64,000 nt of DNA, from positions 133,270,736 to 133,334,735 of the forward strand of contig CM057463.1 in the NCBI GenBank assembly GCA_030035585.1, read 5' to 3'. Below, one piece after another: positions 24,741-37,616 of this stretch (within the stretch, counting starts at the first letter, position 1; each line of letters opens with the position of its first letter). The DNA comes from Dugong dugon. Lineage: Eukaryota; Chordata; Mammalia; Sirenia; Dugongidae. The notes beneath the pieces were generated by a model. It worked only from the letters and a program-made list of their open reading frames with translations. It did no database searches and was not told the DNA's origin. Both the position numbers and the translations under genes were made by a program.

Positions 24741-25653
24741 AAGAATACTGGATCCCTACACTATTCAATCTGTATGCTGAGCAAATAATATGAGAAGCCG
24801 GCCTATATGAAGAAGAATGGTCATCAAGATTGGAGGAAGACTCATTTACAACCTACGTTATGCAGATAACACAATCTTGCTTGCTGAAAGTGAAGAGGAC
24901 TTGATACACTTACTGATGAAGATCAAAGACCACAGCCTTCAGTGTGCATTACACCTCAACATAAAGAAAACAAAAATCCTCACAACTGGACCAATATGCA
25001 ATATCATGATAAACAGAGAGAAGATTGAAGTTGTCAAGGATTTCATTTTACTTGGATCCACAATCAACAGGCATGGAAGGAGCAGTCAAGAAATCAAAAG
25101 ACGCATTGCATTGGGCAAGTCCACTGCAAAAGACCTCTTTAAAGTGTTGAAAAGCAAAGATGTCACCTTGAAGACTAAGGTGTGCCTGACCCAAACCATG
25201 GTCCGTGGTGTTTTCAATCACCTCATATGCATGCAAAAGCTGGATGATGAATAAAGAAGACTGAAGAAGAATTGATGGCTTTGAATTGTGGTGTTGGAGA
25301 AGAATATACCACGGATTGCCAGAGGAACAAACAAATCTGTCTTGGAAGAAGTACAACTAGAATGTTCCTTAGAAGCAAAGATGGTGAGACTACATCTCAC
25401 ATACTTTGGATATATTATCAGGATGCATCAGTCCCTGGAGAAGGACATCATGCTTGGTAAAGTAGAGGGTGAGCGAAAAAGAGGAAGGAATGCAATACAG
25501 CGAAACAAGATAGATTGACACAGTAGCTGCAACAATAGGCTCAAGCATAACAATGATTGTGAGGACGGTGCAGGACTGGGAAGTGTTTTGTCCTGTTGTA
25601 CACAGGGTCGCTATGAGTTGGAATCGACTCAACGGCACCTAACAACAACAACA
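24741..25653 (+). pseudogene. RTE LINE reverse transcriptase C-terminal fragment
   Basis: A 5'-truncated RTE copy from the reverse transcriptase core to the ACAACAACAACA tail. The first 145 codons are still open (24817-25254) and encode NLRYADNTILLAESEEDL, the catalytic YADD motif with the second aspartate changed to asparagine. After a frameshift near 25240 the C-terminal segment continues with LTYFGYIIRMHQSLEKD and MLGKVEGERKRGR. RTE reverse transcriptase primes on nicked target DNA and copies the element RNA, and in Afrotheria is thought to move AfroSINEs. This copy is dead. Confidence 0.9.
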
Positions 25654-26869
25654 CTATTCTGAGTTTACGGATTGTTTTATCCATTGTTTAGTTTCTAAAA
25701 TACACTATTTGCTCTATAGTGAGGTTTCATTAAGTCAATATCTGGTCACAATTTTGTTTTAGATTAAATATTTTTGTTTTCTCTAACTTACCAACCTTTT
25801 AAAGATCCTATTAGTTATAATAATATTTTTTTCCATGTCTTGCATTTGTTGTACAGTGGAAGGCTGTATACTGTATAATTTAGTAAAGCTATAGGCACAG
25901 CAGATATTGAAAGGCTGCAACCTTCTCAGCTTAATTTCACTGTGACATTAATTCCACTATTGTATTCCTTTTATTGTTTTATTAAGGCCACTACACAACT
26001 GATTCAGTGTCACTCCATTATGACACTTAAAATATTCCATAGTTGCTCTTTGAGAGAAATGTTTTTGATAAAAATTTAAATACCAGAAATTTTCACTTCA
26101 GGAATATTTTTTCTAATTCCAAAAAAAAGTTACAAAGAATTCTTAAATATATGTGGCTTTTTAAAAGCAGAATTTTAAAAAAACTATTTTTTATTTGAAG
26201 AATCCTTGACAAATTTAGTCACGAATAAGGTAGATGACTGTGCAATAAAATATCATGAAAAACTCATATCACTACTGAAAAAGTTAGCATTGAAGAAAAA
26301 AAAATTGATCCTCATCACTTCAGGATATTATATGGTCCGCTGCTACCAATGGACTGAAAGGCGCCACTAGCTTGGCAATTTTAATGAGTCTGTATGTAAA
26401 ACTTAAAATAACAAAATGTCATTTTATACTAGTGTTTTTCAAAAGTCTTTTGTGGAATGAGAATAAACCGTTCATGTTTATACTACAAGCACTCTTCTTT
26501 CCATGATTGAAAAGGAGATGTAAGTTAAATCAGAAAAGATTATTGGTAACGTTCTCAACAAGCATTTCATGTTGGACAATGTTTCTAGTTCTCTTGGCCT
26601 TTCTGTGCCTACTGTCATCTTTGAAGTTTTGCTTCTATTTATTGACATAATCAACTGAATGGCAGCAAAGATCTATGATTTGTTAAAGGAAAAAAAGCCC
26701 AAAAATATTTTTCCCATCCCACTGTTATTCCAAGCGTAGTACCTTGTAATTGTAAACCATATCTTGGTTGACTGTGTTTATCATAAAACTAGCATTCTCT
26801 ACACAAACACATGCACATGCACACATCATATATGTTCAATGGTGAAGCATATATGCACATATCCACCAC
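25654..26869. other. AT-rich DNA without a recognised gene
   Basis: No supported gene. The right end, about 26800-26860, is CA/AT rich just before the RTE 5' end. Confidence 0.5.
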
Positions 26870-29145
26870 TTGTCTGACAGGTTGTTGTACTGTGGTGGCT
26901 TGCATGTTGCTGCAATTCTGGAATCTGTGTCACCAGTATTTCAAATACTGGCAGGGTCACCCATGGTCGACAGGTTTCAGCTGAGTTTCCAGATTAAGAC
27001 AGACGAGGAAGAAGGACCCAGTGGTCAACTTCTGAAAAGAATTAGCCAGTGAAAACCTTATAATTAGCAGTGTAACATTGTCTGATATAGTGCCAGAATA
27101 TGAGCCTCTCAGTTGGAAGGCACTCAGAATAAGACTGGGGAAGAGCTGCCTTCTCAAAGTAGAGTTGACCTTAATGACAAGGATGGAGTCAAGCTTTTGG
27201 GACCTTCAATTGCTGATGTGGCACTACTCAAAACGAGAAGAAACAGCTGCATATATCCATTAATAATCGGAATGTGGAATGTACGAAGTATGAATCTAGG
27301 AAAATTGGAAGTTGTCAAAAATGAAATGGGTGACATAAAGATCAATATCCCAGTCATAAGTGAACTGAAATGGACTGGTATTGGCCATTCTGAACTGGAC
27401 AATCATAGGGTCTACTATGCCAGAAATGACAAATTGAAGAAGAATGGCACCATTTTTCCTCAAAATGAACACTTCAAGATGTATCCTGGACTTCTGGCCA
27501 ATATGGTGCTACAGACAGAAGCACCAAGCTGTCCTTCCACAGCAAAGACCTGAACAACTAAATCAAATGAGACAAATGTCAATCGTGAAACACTACACAT
27601 CAAATAAAGAGATAAAGAACTCAGCCAAGCACCCAATGGAATAAGAAACTGACAGAGAACAGAGAGTAAGGAGAGATAAGTGCAGAGGTTCCCTATCAGC
27701 CATTGCAGCGCAGATTTGCCATCTTGGACTCCTGCCAGAGATCAGTGAACAGGGAGTGTGGGAAAGCAGCTTAAAAGAGCTTCCAACAGGAGGCAGAACA
27801 ACTGGAAACCAGCGATATATGCTTTCCCACCCCCCACCCTGCTTCACCCCCACTTGGCCTCCTCTGCTTCCTGCAGCCACAGTCTCTTGGCTGGGAGGCA
27901 CCGGATTCAGCCCTGTGCCACTTGTTTTCCATCTGCCCACTGGCTGGCTCCATGAGCGCCATTTGTTTGGTGCTGGTGTTGCTTTTTTCCATTTCTTTTG
28001 GTTTTTTCCATATCTCTCACCGCCTGTCCCTCCTTTCTCTCAAATACCTGGCTCTGTGAGTTATCTTTGCTTCTTCCTGAAAGGCTGTGAAACGCTGCTC
28101 GATTGTGGAACTGTTTCTTGGCCAGTTCTGCCACACCGGTGGGATCCCCAGGGCTTTTCGTTTGTTTGTTTTGATTTGTTCTGTTTTGATTTCTTTGCTT
28201 GTTTGTTTTCTTTTTCTTTTCTTGGCTTGGGAGCCCCTTCTAGCCTGGTTGCACTGCATGGCTTGGAAGCTATTTCTTCAGTTTGCGCAGCCTTGCAGTG
28301 GGATCCCTGGGACCATGTCTTTTTTCTTTTTTTTTTTTTAATTGTTCTTTTCTTTTCCCTTTTTCTCTTTCTTCATTTCTCAGTTTCTCGGCTTTCTATA
28401 CTTACCTTCTCTTCCTATCTCCTGAATATCTGGCTCTGTGTGACACCTCTATCCTTCTAGCCAGGCTGTACTTTGTGGCTTGGGAGCCACTTCCCCAGTA
28501 TTTGCAGCTGCACTGGTGGGATCCCTGGGGGCTTTTCTTCTTTTTTTTCTAATTTTCATTTATTTATATTTTTCCTTTACCTTTTTTCTTTTTCTTTCCT
28601 TTTTGTTTTTCACCATTTCTTGATCTATCATCTCTCCACTCCAATGGCAAGCTCCCTTAGCAATCTTTTTTGTTTGTTTGTTTTTGGCTATTTTTCTCTC
28701 TCCTCTTTCCCATACCCATCTTAGGTGCACACATCACAATCTCCCCCCTCCCTCTTGCTACATGCACTGTATGCTGAACATCACACCCCCAAGCAGCACA
28801 GGCACTGCCTACCAGAACCTGCCCTTCACTGATTCCCAGCCTGCCCTGTTGGCCCTACTAACTGCCACAAACAAACCAACACAGCAACTCCCCTTCAGCA
28901 GAACCTGCCCTGTTGCACCATAGCAGAGTGACTGATCCTGTCAATTGGACAAGAAGGAGAAAAGTATGGTGCCCAGAGACAAGTAAACAACAAAGAATGC
29001 ATGGCCCATTTGCTCAGACATAACCAAATAAAACAAAAAAGTGGGAGGAAACAAACAAATCTACAATCAGTAAACCAGGATAATAACTACCAAATGTTCT
29101 GAAGAGAGCAGACAGTATCAAAACAGATTAAAAAAACAAGACAGG

Positions 29146-30140
29146 ATAGGTCTAGTAGGCATCCAAAATAAAACACCAGAATACTTTCCAGTAGAAGAAA
29201 AGGCACTAGAACTACCTGATAGGAAGTTCGAATCTCTAAAATTTGGAGCTATCCAAGAATTGAAGCAAAAAGCAGAAAAAATGAGGAAAAAATAGACAAA
29301 ATCATGGAAAATGCAGGCAGAAAAAAAAAAGACTTCAGGACAATAGTACAGGAAAAAAATGCAAAATAAATTCACAACTAGAAATCACACAAAAACAACA
29401 ATTAGAAATCCAAAAGATAAACAACAAGATTTCTGAAATGGACAGTGTCATGGAAGGGCTGAGGAGTACAGGTATGAAATAATGGAAGACAGGATCAGTG
29501 AAACTGAAGACAAACACTGGGCTACAACACTGAGAAAAAATCTGAAAAAAGAATGAAGAAAAATGAAGAAACCCTAAGAATTATGTGGGATACAATCAAA
29601 AGCAAAAATTTCCAAGTGATTGGAGTTCCAGAACACGGGAAGAAAACAGAAAACACAGAGAGGATCATAGAAGAACTGATGACAGAAAACTTCCCCATTA
29701 TCATGAAAGATGAAAAGCTGACCATCCAAGAAGCTCAATGAACCCATATACGATAAACTCCAAAGGAAAATCACCAAGTCATGTCATAATCATACTCTCT
29801 AAAACTAAAGACAAGGAAAGACTCCTGAGAGCAGCTCAAGGATAACAAAAAGTCACATGCAGAGGAGAAACAATTAGACTAAGCTCTGATTATTCAGCAG
29901 AAACCATGCAGGCAAGAAGGCAAGGGGATGACAGATATAAAAGCTTGAAAGAAAAAAAATTGCCAGCCAAGAATAATATATCCAGGAAAACTCTCACTTA
30001 AATAAAATGGTGAAATTAGAACACTTTCAGATAAACAGAAGTTAAGGGACTATGTAAAAACTAAACCAAACTTACAAGTATTATTAAAGAAAGTCCTTTG
30101 GTCTAAGAACAAACAACATCAGACCACAAGCTGCATCTAG
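29146..30140 (+). pseudogene. L1 ORF1 remnant (27-kb copy)
   Basis: Homologous over its length to ORF1 of the L1 at 51968-52963. L1 ORF1p is the trimeric RNA-binding chaperone of the retrotransposon particle. The start codon position reads ATA-like and is followed at once by stops, and several frameshifts follow. The best-preserved open piece is at 29553-29741 (EETLRIMWDTIKSKNFQVIG). Confidence 0.85.
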
Positions 30141-30548
30141 GAAAAAGGATAGTATCAGCCAGACTCCAACCTAGGAAATGAATTCACAAGAACTATCCAA
30201 AACAGGGAACCAGAAAGGTTAATCTGTAAATAACAACAACATTAGAACAATAAAAGAGGGAATAAACAGTATAGGTACAGAACTTCCTAATGGAGAGGAA
30301 GGCAAGGTAATATCAAGTAATAATAGACTGGTTCAAACCTAGGAAGATAACGGTAAATTGAAAGGTAACCACAAAGAAAGTTAACAAACTTACTCATCAA
30401 AATAGAGAAAAGCATAAAGTTTTAGTAAAAACAAAATACACAAAAACAGAAAAATGAAAAAAGAAATCCACAGACAAAAGGAATTCAGCACAGGAGAGTA
30501 AGAGGAACAAAGAGAACATCAGCACCACAAAAAAAAAAGCACTACAAA

Positions 30549-33500
30549 ATGACAGCAATAAACTCACACCTATCAATAATTACACTGAATGTAAATGGTC
30601 TAAATGCACCCATAAAAAGACAGGGAGTGAAAGGATGGATTAAAAAACAAGGTCCATCAATATGCATTCTACAAGAGACACACCTTAGAAACAAACACGT
30701 AAATTTATTAAAAATCAAAGGATGGAAAAAAAATATGTCAAGCAAACATCTACCAAAAAAGAGCAGGATTGGCAATATTAATCTCAGATAAAATAGACTT
30801 TAAAACAAAATTCACCATAAAAGACAAAGAAGGGCACTATATCATGATTAAAGGGACGATACAGCATGAAGACATAACCATAATAAACATCTACACACCC
30901 AATGACAGGGCTCTAAAATACATGAAACAAACTAACAACACTGAAAAGAGAAATTGACAGTTCCACAATAATAGTAGGAGACTTCAACACACCATTCTCA
31001 ATAAAGGACAGAACATCTAGAAAGAAACTCAAGAGAGATATAGAAGACCTAAAGAGGACAATCAGCCAACTTGCCCTCATAGACATATACAGAACACTCC
31101 ATCCAACAGCTGCAAAGTACACATTCTTTTCCAACGCACATGGAACGTTCTCCAGAATAGACCACATCTTAGGCCACAGAGCAACCCTCAACAAAATCCA
31201 AAACACTGAGATAATAGAAAGTATCTTCTCAGACCACAATGCCATCAAGATAGAAATTAACAACAGGAAGAGCAAGGAAAAAAAATCAATTACATGAATA
31301 ACACCCTGCTTACAAATCAGTGGATAACAGAAGAAATCAGAGATGGAATCAAAAAATTCCTGGAATCAAAAGAGAATAAAAACACATCATATCAAAACCT
31401 TTGGGACACAGCAAAGGCCGTCCTCAGAGGACAATTTATAGCAATAGATGCACACATCAAAAAAGAAGAAAGGGTCAAAGTCAAAACATAAACTTCACAA
31501 CTCAAACAAATAGAAAGAGAACAGCAAAAAAAAAAAAAAAAAAAAAAGCTCACAGCCATCCGAAGAAAGGAAATAGTAAAGATCAGAGCAGAAATAAATG
31601 AAACAGAGAATAGAAAAACAATAGAAAGAATCAACAAAGCCAAAACTTGGTTCTTTGAAAGGATCAACGAAATCGACAATCCACTGGCCAAACTGACAAT
31701 AGAAAAACAGGAGAGGACGCAAATAACCCAAATAAGAAATTAAATGGGGGACATTACAACAGACCCAACTGAAATAAAAATGATCATAACAGAGTATTAG
31801 GAAAAACTATACTCCAACAAATTTGAAAACCTAGAGGAAATGGATACATTTCTAGAAACACACGGCCTACACAAACTACCACAAAGTGACGTTGAAAATC
31901 TGAACAGACTCATAAAAGGAGAAGAGATTAAAAACGTAAAAAAAATTAAAAAAAAAAAAACCCAACATAAAGAAAGCCCTGGCCCAGATGGTTTAACTGG
32001 AGAATTCTACCAAACGTTCAGAGAAGAGCTTATGCCAGTACTACTCAAACTACTTCAGAGCGTAGAAAAGGAAGCAACATTTCCAAATTCATTCTATGAA
32101 GCCAGCATAATGCTGATACCAAAACCATATAAAGATGTCACAAACAAAGAAAATTACAGACCAATATCTCTCATGAATACAGATGCAAAAATTCTCAACA
32201 AAATACTAGCCAATAGAATTCAGCATCATATCAAAAAAATAATAAACCACCACCAAGTAGGATTCATACCAGGTATGCACGGATGGCTCAACATTAGAAA
32301 ATCAATCAAAGTAATCCACTACATACATAAAAGGAAAGAAAAGAATCACATGATCATCTCAACTGATGCAGAAAAGGCATTCAACAAAGTCCAACACCCA
32401 TTCCTGATAAAAACTCTCAATAAAATAGGTATAGAAGGGAAATTTCTCAACATAATAAACGGCATCTATGCAAAACCAACGGCTAACATTATTCTTAATG
32501 GAGAGAGGGTGAAAATATTCCCCTTGAGAACAGGAACAAGACAAAGATGCCCTTTTCACCACTCCTATTTAACAGTGTGCTGGAAGTAATAGCTAGAGCA
32601 ATAAGGCAAGAAAAAGAAATAAAGGGCATCCAAATTGGTAATGAAGAAGTTAAACTGTCCCTGTCTGCAGATGATATGATACTGTACACAGAAAACCCAA
32701 AAGACTCCATGAGAAAACTACTGGTACTAATAAAGAGAATGATGAAAAGGAAATCAGGAAAACAATACCATGCATAATAGCTCCTAAAAAAATAAAATAC
32801 TTAGGAATAAATCTAACCAGGAATGTAAAAGACCTATACAAAGAAAACTACAAAACACTACTGCAAGAAACCCGAAAGGATCTACATAAATGGAAAAACA
32901 TCTCATGCTCATGGATAGGTAGACTCAACATCATGAAAATGACAATTCTACCCAAAGCAATTTACAAATACAGTGCTATCCTGATCCAAATACCAACAAC
33001 ATTCTTTAAAGAGATGGAAAAACTAATCATTAACTTTATATGGAAAGGGAAGAAGCCCTGAATAAGTAAAACCCTATTGAAGAAGAAGAATAAAGTAGGA
33101 GGACTCACACTACCTGACCTCAGAATCTACTCTACAGCTATGTAGTCAAAACAGCCTGTTACTGGTTCAATGACAAATACATTGACCAATGGAACAGAAT
33201 TCAGAACTCAGATGTAAATCCATCCACCTATGGTCACCTGATCTTCGACAAGGGACCATAGTACATCAAATGGGGGAAAAGACAGTCTTTTTTAACAAAT
33301 GGTTCTGGCAAAATTGAATGTCCATCTGTAAAAAAATGAAACAGGACCCATACCTCACACCATATGCAAAAACTAATTCAAAATGGATGAAAGACCTAAA
33401 CATAAAGCCAAAAACTATAAAGTTCATAGAAGAAAAAATAGGATCAATGCTAGGGGCTCTAATACATTCCATTAACAGGATATAAACCATAACCAACAAC

Positions 33501-34312
33501 ACACAAACTCCAGAAGATAAGCTAGATAACTGGGATCTTCTAAAAATTAAACACTTACGCTCATCAAAAGACTTCATCAAAAGAGTAAAGAGAACCTACA
33601 GACTGGGAAAAAAATTTTGGATATTACAAGTCAGACCAAGGTCTAATCTCTAAAATTTACAAGAAAATCCAACATGTCTACAACAAAAAGACAAATAATC
33701 CAGTTAAAAACTGGGCAAAGGAAATGAACAGACATTCAAAAAAGAAGACATTCAAGTGGCCAACAGACATGTGAGGAAATGCTCTCGATCACTAGCCATT
33801 AGAGAAATGCAAATTAAAACCACAATGAGATACCATCTCACCCCGGCATTACTGGCATGAATCAAAAAACCTGGAAAGAACAAATATTGGAGAGGCTGTG
33901 GGGAGATCAGAACTCTTATGCACTGCTGGTGGGAATGCAAAATGATACAACCATTTGGGAAAATGAAATGGTGCTTCCTTAGAAACCTAGAAATAGAAAT
34001 ACCATATGATCCACCAATCCCACTCCTAGTAACATACCCTAGAGAAATAAAAGCCATCATAATAGACATATGCACACCAATGTTCATTGCAGCATTGTTC
34101 ACAATAGCAAACAGATGGAAACAACCTAGATGCCCATCAACAGATGAATGGATAAACTATGGTATACACACACGATGGAGTATTACAAAATGATAAAGAT
34201 CAGTGATGAATCTGTGAAGCATCTCATGACATGGATGAAACTGGAGGACATTATGCTGAGTGAAATAAGTCAATCACAAAAGGACAAATATTGTATGAGA
34301 CCACTACTGTAA
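30549..34312 (+). pseudogene. L1 ORF2 remnant (27-kb copy)
   Basis: Endonuclease and reverse transcriptase of L1, now broken. It starts at an ATG at 30549 with IITLNVNGLNAPIKR and QETHLRNK (endonuclease motifs), then frameshifts. The reverse transcriptase part at 31840-32589 keeps [32 protein letters not shown] and a DAEKAF motif. The catalytic box reads SADDMILY instead of FADDMILY. About 75 bp present in the 50-kb copy are deleted near 32730. The C-terminal cysteine motif (CWWECKM) is visible near 33920. An intact copy would be about 1,270 residues. Confidence 0.9.
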
Positions 34313-35231
34313 AACTCATGAAAAGATTTACACACAAAAAGAAACAATCTTTGATGGTTACAAGGGATGGGAGGGGTGGGGGGGATACTAAATAGACAAT
34401 AGATAAATGGTAACTTTGGTGAAGGGTAAGACAGTACACGTAACTGGGGAAACCAGTACAACTTGTACAAGGAAAGGTCATGGAAGCTCCATGCACACAT
34501 TCAAACTCCCTTAGGGATGGAATTGCTGGATGGAGGGCTGTGGGAACCATGGTCTTGGGGAACATCTAGCTGAGTTGGCATAACATAGTATATAAAGAAA
34601 ATGTTCTACATTCTACCTTGGTCAGTAGCATCTGGAGTCTTAAAAGCCTGTGTGCAGCCATCTAAAATATTCCACTGGTCTCACCCTTTCGGGAGCAAGG
34701 GTGAATGAGGAAAACAAGATACAAGGGGAAGATTAGTCCAAAGAACTAATGGACAACAGCTACAACTGCCTCAGTCTAGTACAACTAGATGTTGCCAGGC
34801 TACACCACTGACTGCTCTGACAGGGATCACAACAGAGGGTCCTGGAGAAAAATGTAGAACAAAATTCTAACTCACAAAAAAAGACCAGACTTACTGGCCT
34901 GACAGAGACTGGAGAAACTCTGAGAGTATGGCCCCCAGACACCCTTTTAGCTCAGTAATGAAGTCACTCCCAAGGTTCACTCTTCAGCCAAAGATTAGAC
35001 AGCCCATAGAGGAAAACGAGACTAATGGGCACAACAGTCCAGGGACAAGCACTAGAAGGCAGGAGGGTACAGGAAAGCTGGTAATAGGGAACCCAAGGTC
35101 GGAAGGGAGATTGTTGACATGTCATGGGGTTGTTAACCAATGTCATAAAACAATATGTGTTCTAACTGTTTAATGAGAAATTATTTGTTCTGTAAACCAT
35201 CATCTAAAGTACAATAGAAAAATTTTAAACA
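34313..35231 (+). other. 3' UTR of the 27-kb L1
   Basis: G-rich near 34370-34385 (GGGAGGGGTGGGGGGGA), as is usual for L1 3' UTRs. It ends AAGTACAATAGAAAAATTT. It contains one copy of the terminal block that is repeated in the 50-kb L1. Confidence 0.85.
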
Positions 35232-35954
35232 AAGATATATGCTGAAGTACAATGTTGTGAGCTATAGGATAATATCCAGACGCCTACAAGGAAAACCAGC
35301 TAATACGACTATTATTTAAGTTTATGCACCAACCATTAAGGCCAAAAATGAAGAAATTGAAGACTTTTACCAACTTTTGCAGTCTGATATTGATCAAATA
35401 TGCAGTCAAGATGTATTGATAACTACTGGCGATTGGAATGTGAAAGTTGGAAAAAAAGAAGGATCAGTAATTGGAAAATATGGCCTTATTGATAGAAACA
35501 AAGACAGAGATCGTATGATAGAATTTTGCAAGACCAATGATCTCTTCATTGCAAATGTGTTTTTCAACAACATAAATGGTGACTATACACATGGACCTCA
35601 CAAGATGGATACACAGGAATCAAATCGACTACATCTGTGGAAGGAGATGATGGAGAAGCACAATATCATCACTCAGAACAAGGCCAGGGGCTGAATGACC
35701 ATCAATTGCTCATATGCTTGTTCAAACTGAAGCTGAAGAAAATTAGAGAAAGTCCATGAGAGCAAAAATATGACCTTGAGTATGTCCCACCATCTCAAGA
35801 ATAGGTTTGAACACTAATGACCAAAGACCAGGTGACCTGGTGGGATGACATCAAGGACATCATACATGAAGAAAGCAAAAGGTCATTAAAAAGAACGAAA
35901 AGACCAAAATGGATGTCAGAAGAGACTCTGAAACTTTCTCTTGAATGTCAAGTA

Positions 35955-36008
35955 CCAAAAAGAAAAAAACAAAACAAAACAAAAAAAACCCATTGCCATC
36001 GAGTCGAC
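35955..36008 (-). repeat. Ultra-short AfroSINE stub inside RTE
   Basis: A 54-bp insertion: an A/C-rich tail plus CCCATTGCCATCGAGTCGAC, the complement of the last 20-25 bp of an AfroSINE. Flanked by AATGTCAAGTA (35944-35954) and AATGTCAAATA (36009-36019), one mismatch. It interrupts the RTE reading frame. Confidence 0.88.
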
Positions 36009-37113
36009 AATGTCAAATAGTTAAAGCAAAAGGAAGAAGTGATGAAGCAAAAGAGCTGAACAGAAAGTTTCAAAGGGTGGCTCTAGTATTATAATGAAAT
36101 ATGTAAAGATCTGAAGTTAGAAAACCAAAAGGGAACAACATGCTTGGCATTTCTCAAGCTGAAGGAACTGAAGAAAAAATTCAGGCTTTGAGTTGCAATA
36201 TAGTTACTGAAGGATTCTACAGGGAAAATATTGAAAAAACAGGAAGCATCAAAAGAAGATGGAAGGAATACACAGAGTCACTGTACCAAAAAGCAATGGT
36301 GGACATTCAACCATTTCAGAAGATAGCATACGATCAAGAACCGATGGTACTAAAGGAAGAAGTCCAAGCTGCACCGAGGACATTGATGAAAAACAAGGCT
36401 CCAGGAATTGATGGAATACCAGTTGAAATGTTTAAATGAAAGGATACAGCCCTGGAGATGCTCACTTGTCTATGCCAAGAAAAATTGAAGATAGCTACCT
36501 GGCCAACCAACTGGAAGAGATTTACATTTGTACCCATTCCAGAGAAAGGTGATCAAAGAGAATGTGTAAATTATCAAACAATATCATTGATACCACACAC
36601 CAATAAAATTTTGCTGAAGATCATTCAAAGTGGTTGCAGCAGTACATCAACAGGGAACTGCCAGAAATTCAAGCCAGATTCAGAATAGGACATGGAACAA
36701 GGGATATCATTGCTGAGGTCAGATGGATCCTGGCTGAAGGCAGAGAATACCAGAAAGATGTTTACCTGTGTTTTATTGACTATGCAAAGGCATTCAACTA
36801 TGTGGGTCATAACAAATTATGGATAACATTGTGAAGAATGGGAATTCTAGAACACTTAATTGTGTTCATGAGGAACCTGTACATAGACCAAGAGGCAGTC
36901 ATTCGAACAGAGAAAGGGATACTGTGTGGTTTAAAGTCAGGAAAGTTGTGAGACATACTCATTCAGTTTGCATGCTGAGCAAATAATCTGAGAAGCTGGA
37001 CTATATGAAGAAGAACGTGGCATTAGTATTGGAGGAAGACTCACTAACAACCTGTGATATGCAGATGACACAACATTGCTTGCTGAAAGTGAAGAGGACT
37101 TGAAGCACTTACT

Positions 37114-37616
37114 TGTTGTCATGGATTGAATTGTGTCCTCCAAAAATATATGTCAACTTGTCCGGGTCACGATTCCGGGTATTGTATGATTGTCTACCAT
37201 TTTGTTATCTGATGTGGTTTCCCTATGTGTTGTAAATCCTATCACTATGATATAATAAAATGGATTAGCAGCAGTTATATCTAATCTTGTAGATTAGATA
37301 GTGTCTTAAGCCAATCTCTTTTGAGTTATAAAAGAGAGAAGCAAGCAGAGAGACAAAGGAACCCCATACCAAGAAAGCAGTGCCAGGAGCAGAGCATGTT
37401 CTTTGGACCCGGGGTTCCTGTGTGGAGAAGCTCCTAGTCCATGGGAAGATTGATGACAAGGACCTTCCTCCAGAGCTGACAGAGAAAGCCTTCCCCTGCC
37501 GCTGATGCCCTGAATTTGGGCTTGTAGCCTACTAGACTGTAAGAGAATAAATTTCTCTTTGTTAAAGCCATTCACTTGTGGTATTTCTGTTATAGCAGCA
37601 CTAGATGACCAAGGCA
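37114..37616 (+). repeat. Solo LTR, MaLR/MLT1-like, inside RTE
   Basis: Starts TGTTGTCATGGATTGAATTG and ends CTAGATGACCAAGGCA. It has a TATAAAAGAGAG box at about 37327 and AATAAA at 37546-37551, the U3-R-U5 layout of an LTR. It interrupts the RTE sequence GCACTTA^CTGATGAAG. The target duplication is unclear (only CT is shared). It has no internal genes. Related to the minus-strand copy at 17353-17885. Confidence 0.8.

Larger units (their letters stand above)
27489..35231 (+). mobile_element. L1 LINE, full-length but decayed, inserted in RTE
   Basis: A complete-layout L1 of 7.7 kb. The 5' UTR is 27489-29145 (it starts near GGCCAATATGGTGCTAC, matching the GGCAAGATGGCGCTCTAGG start of the 50-kb L1). 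ORF1 and ORF2 remnants and a 3' UTR at 34313-35231 follow. It is flanked by the diverged duplication AAGATGTATCCTG (27476-27488) and AAGATATATGCTG (35232-35244), which in the RTE is one contiguous site. An A-rich tail precedes the right junction. Confidence 0.92.

Noticed and set aside
27756..28460. 234-codon plus-strand open frame
   Set aside because: Lies entirely in the decayed 5' UTR of the 27-kb L1. The phenylalanine-rich translation comes from T-rich tracts.
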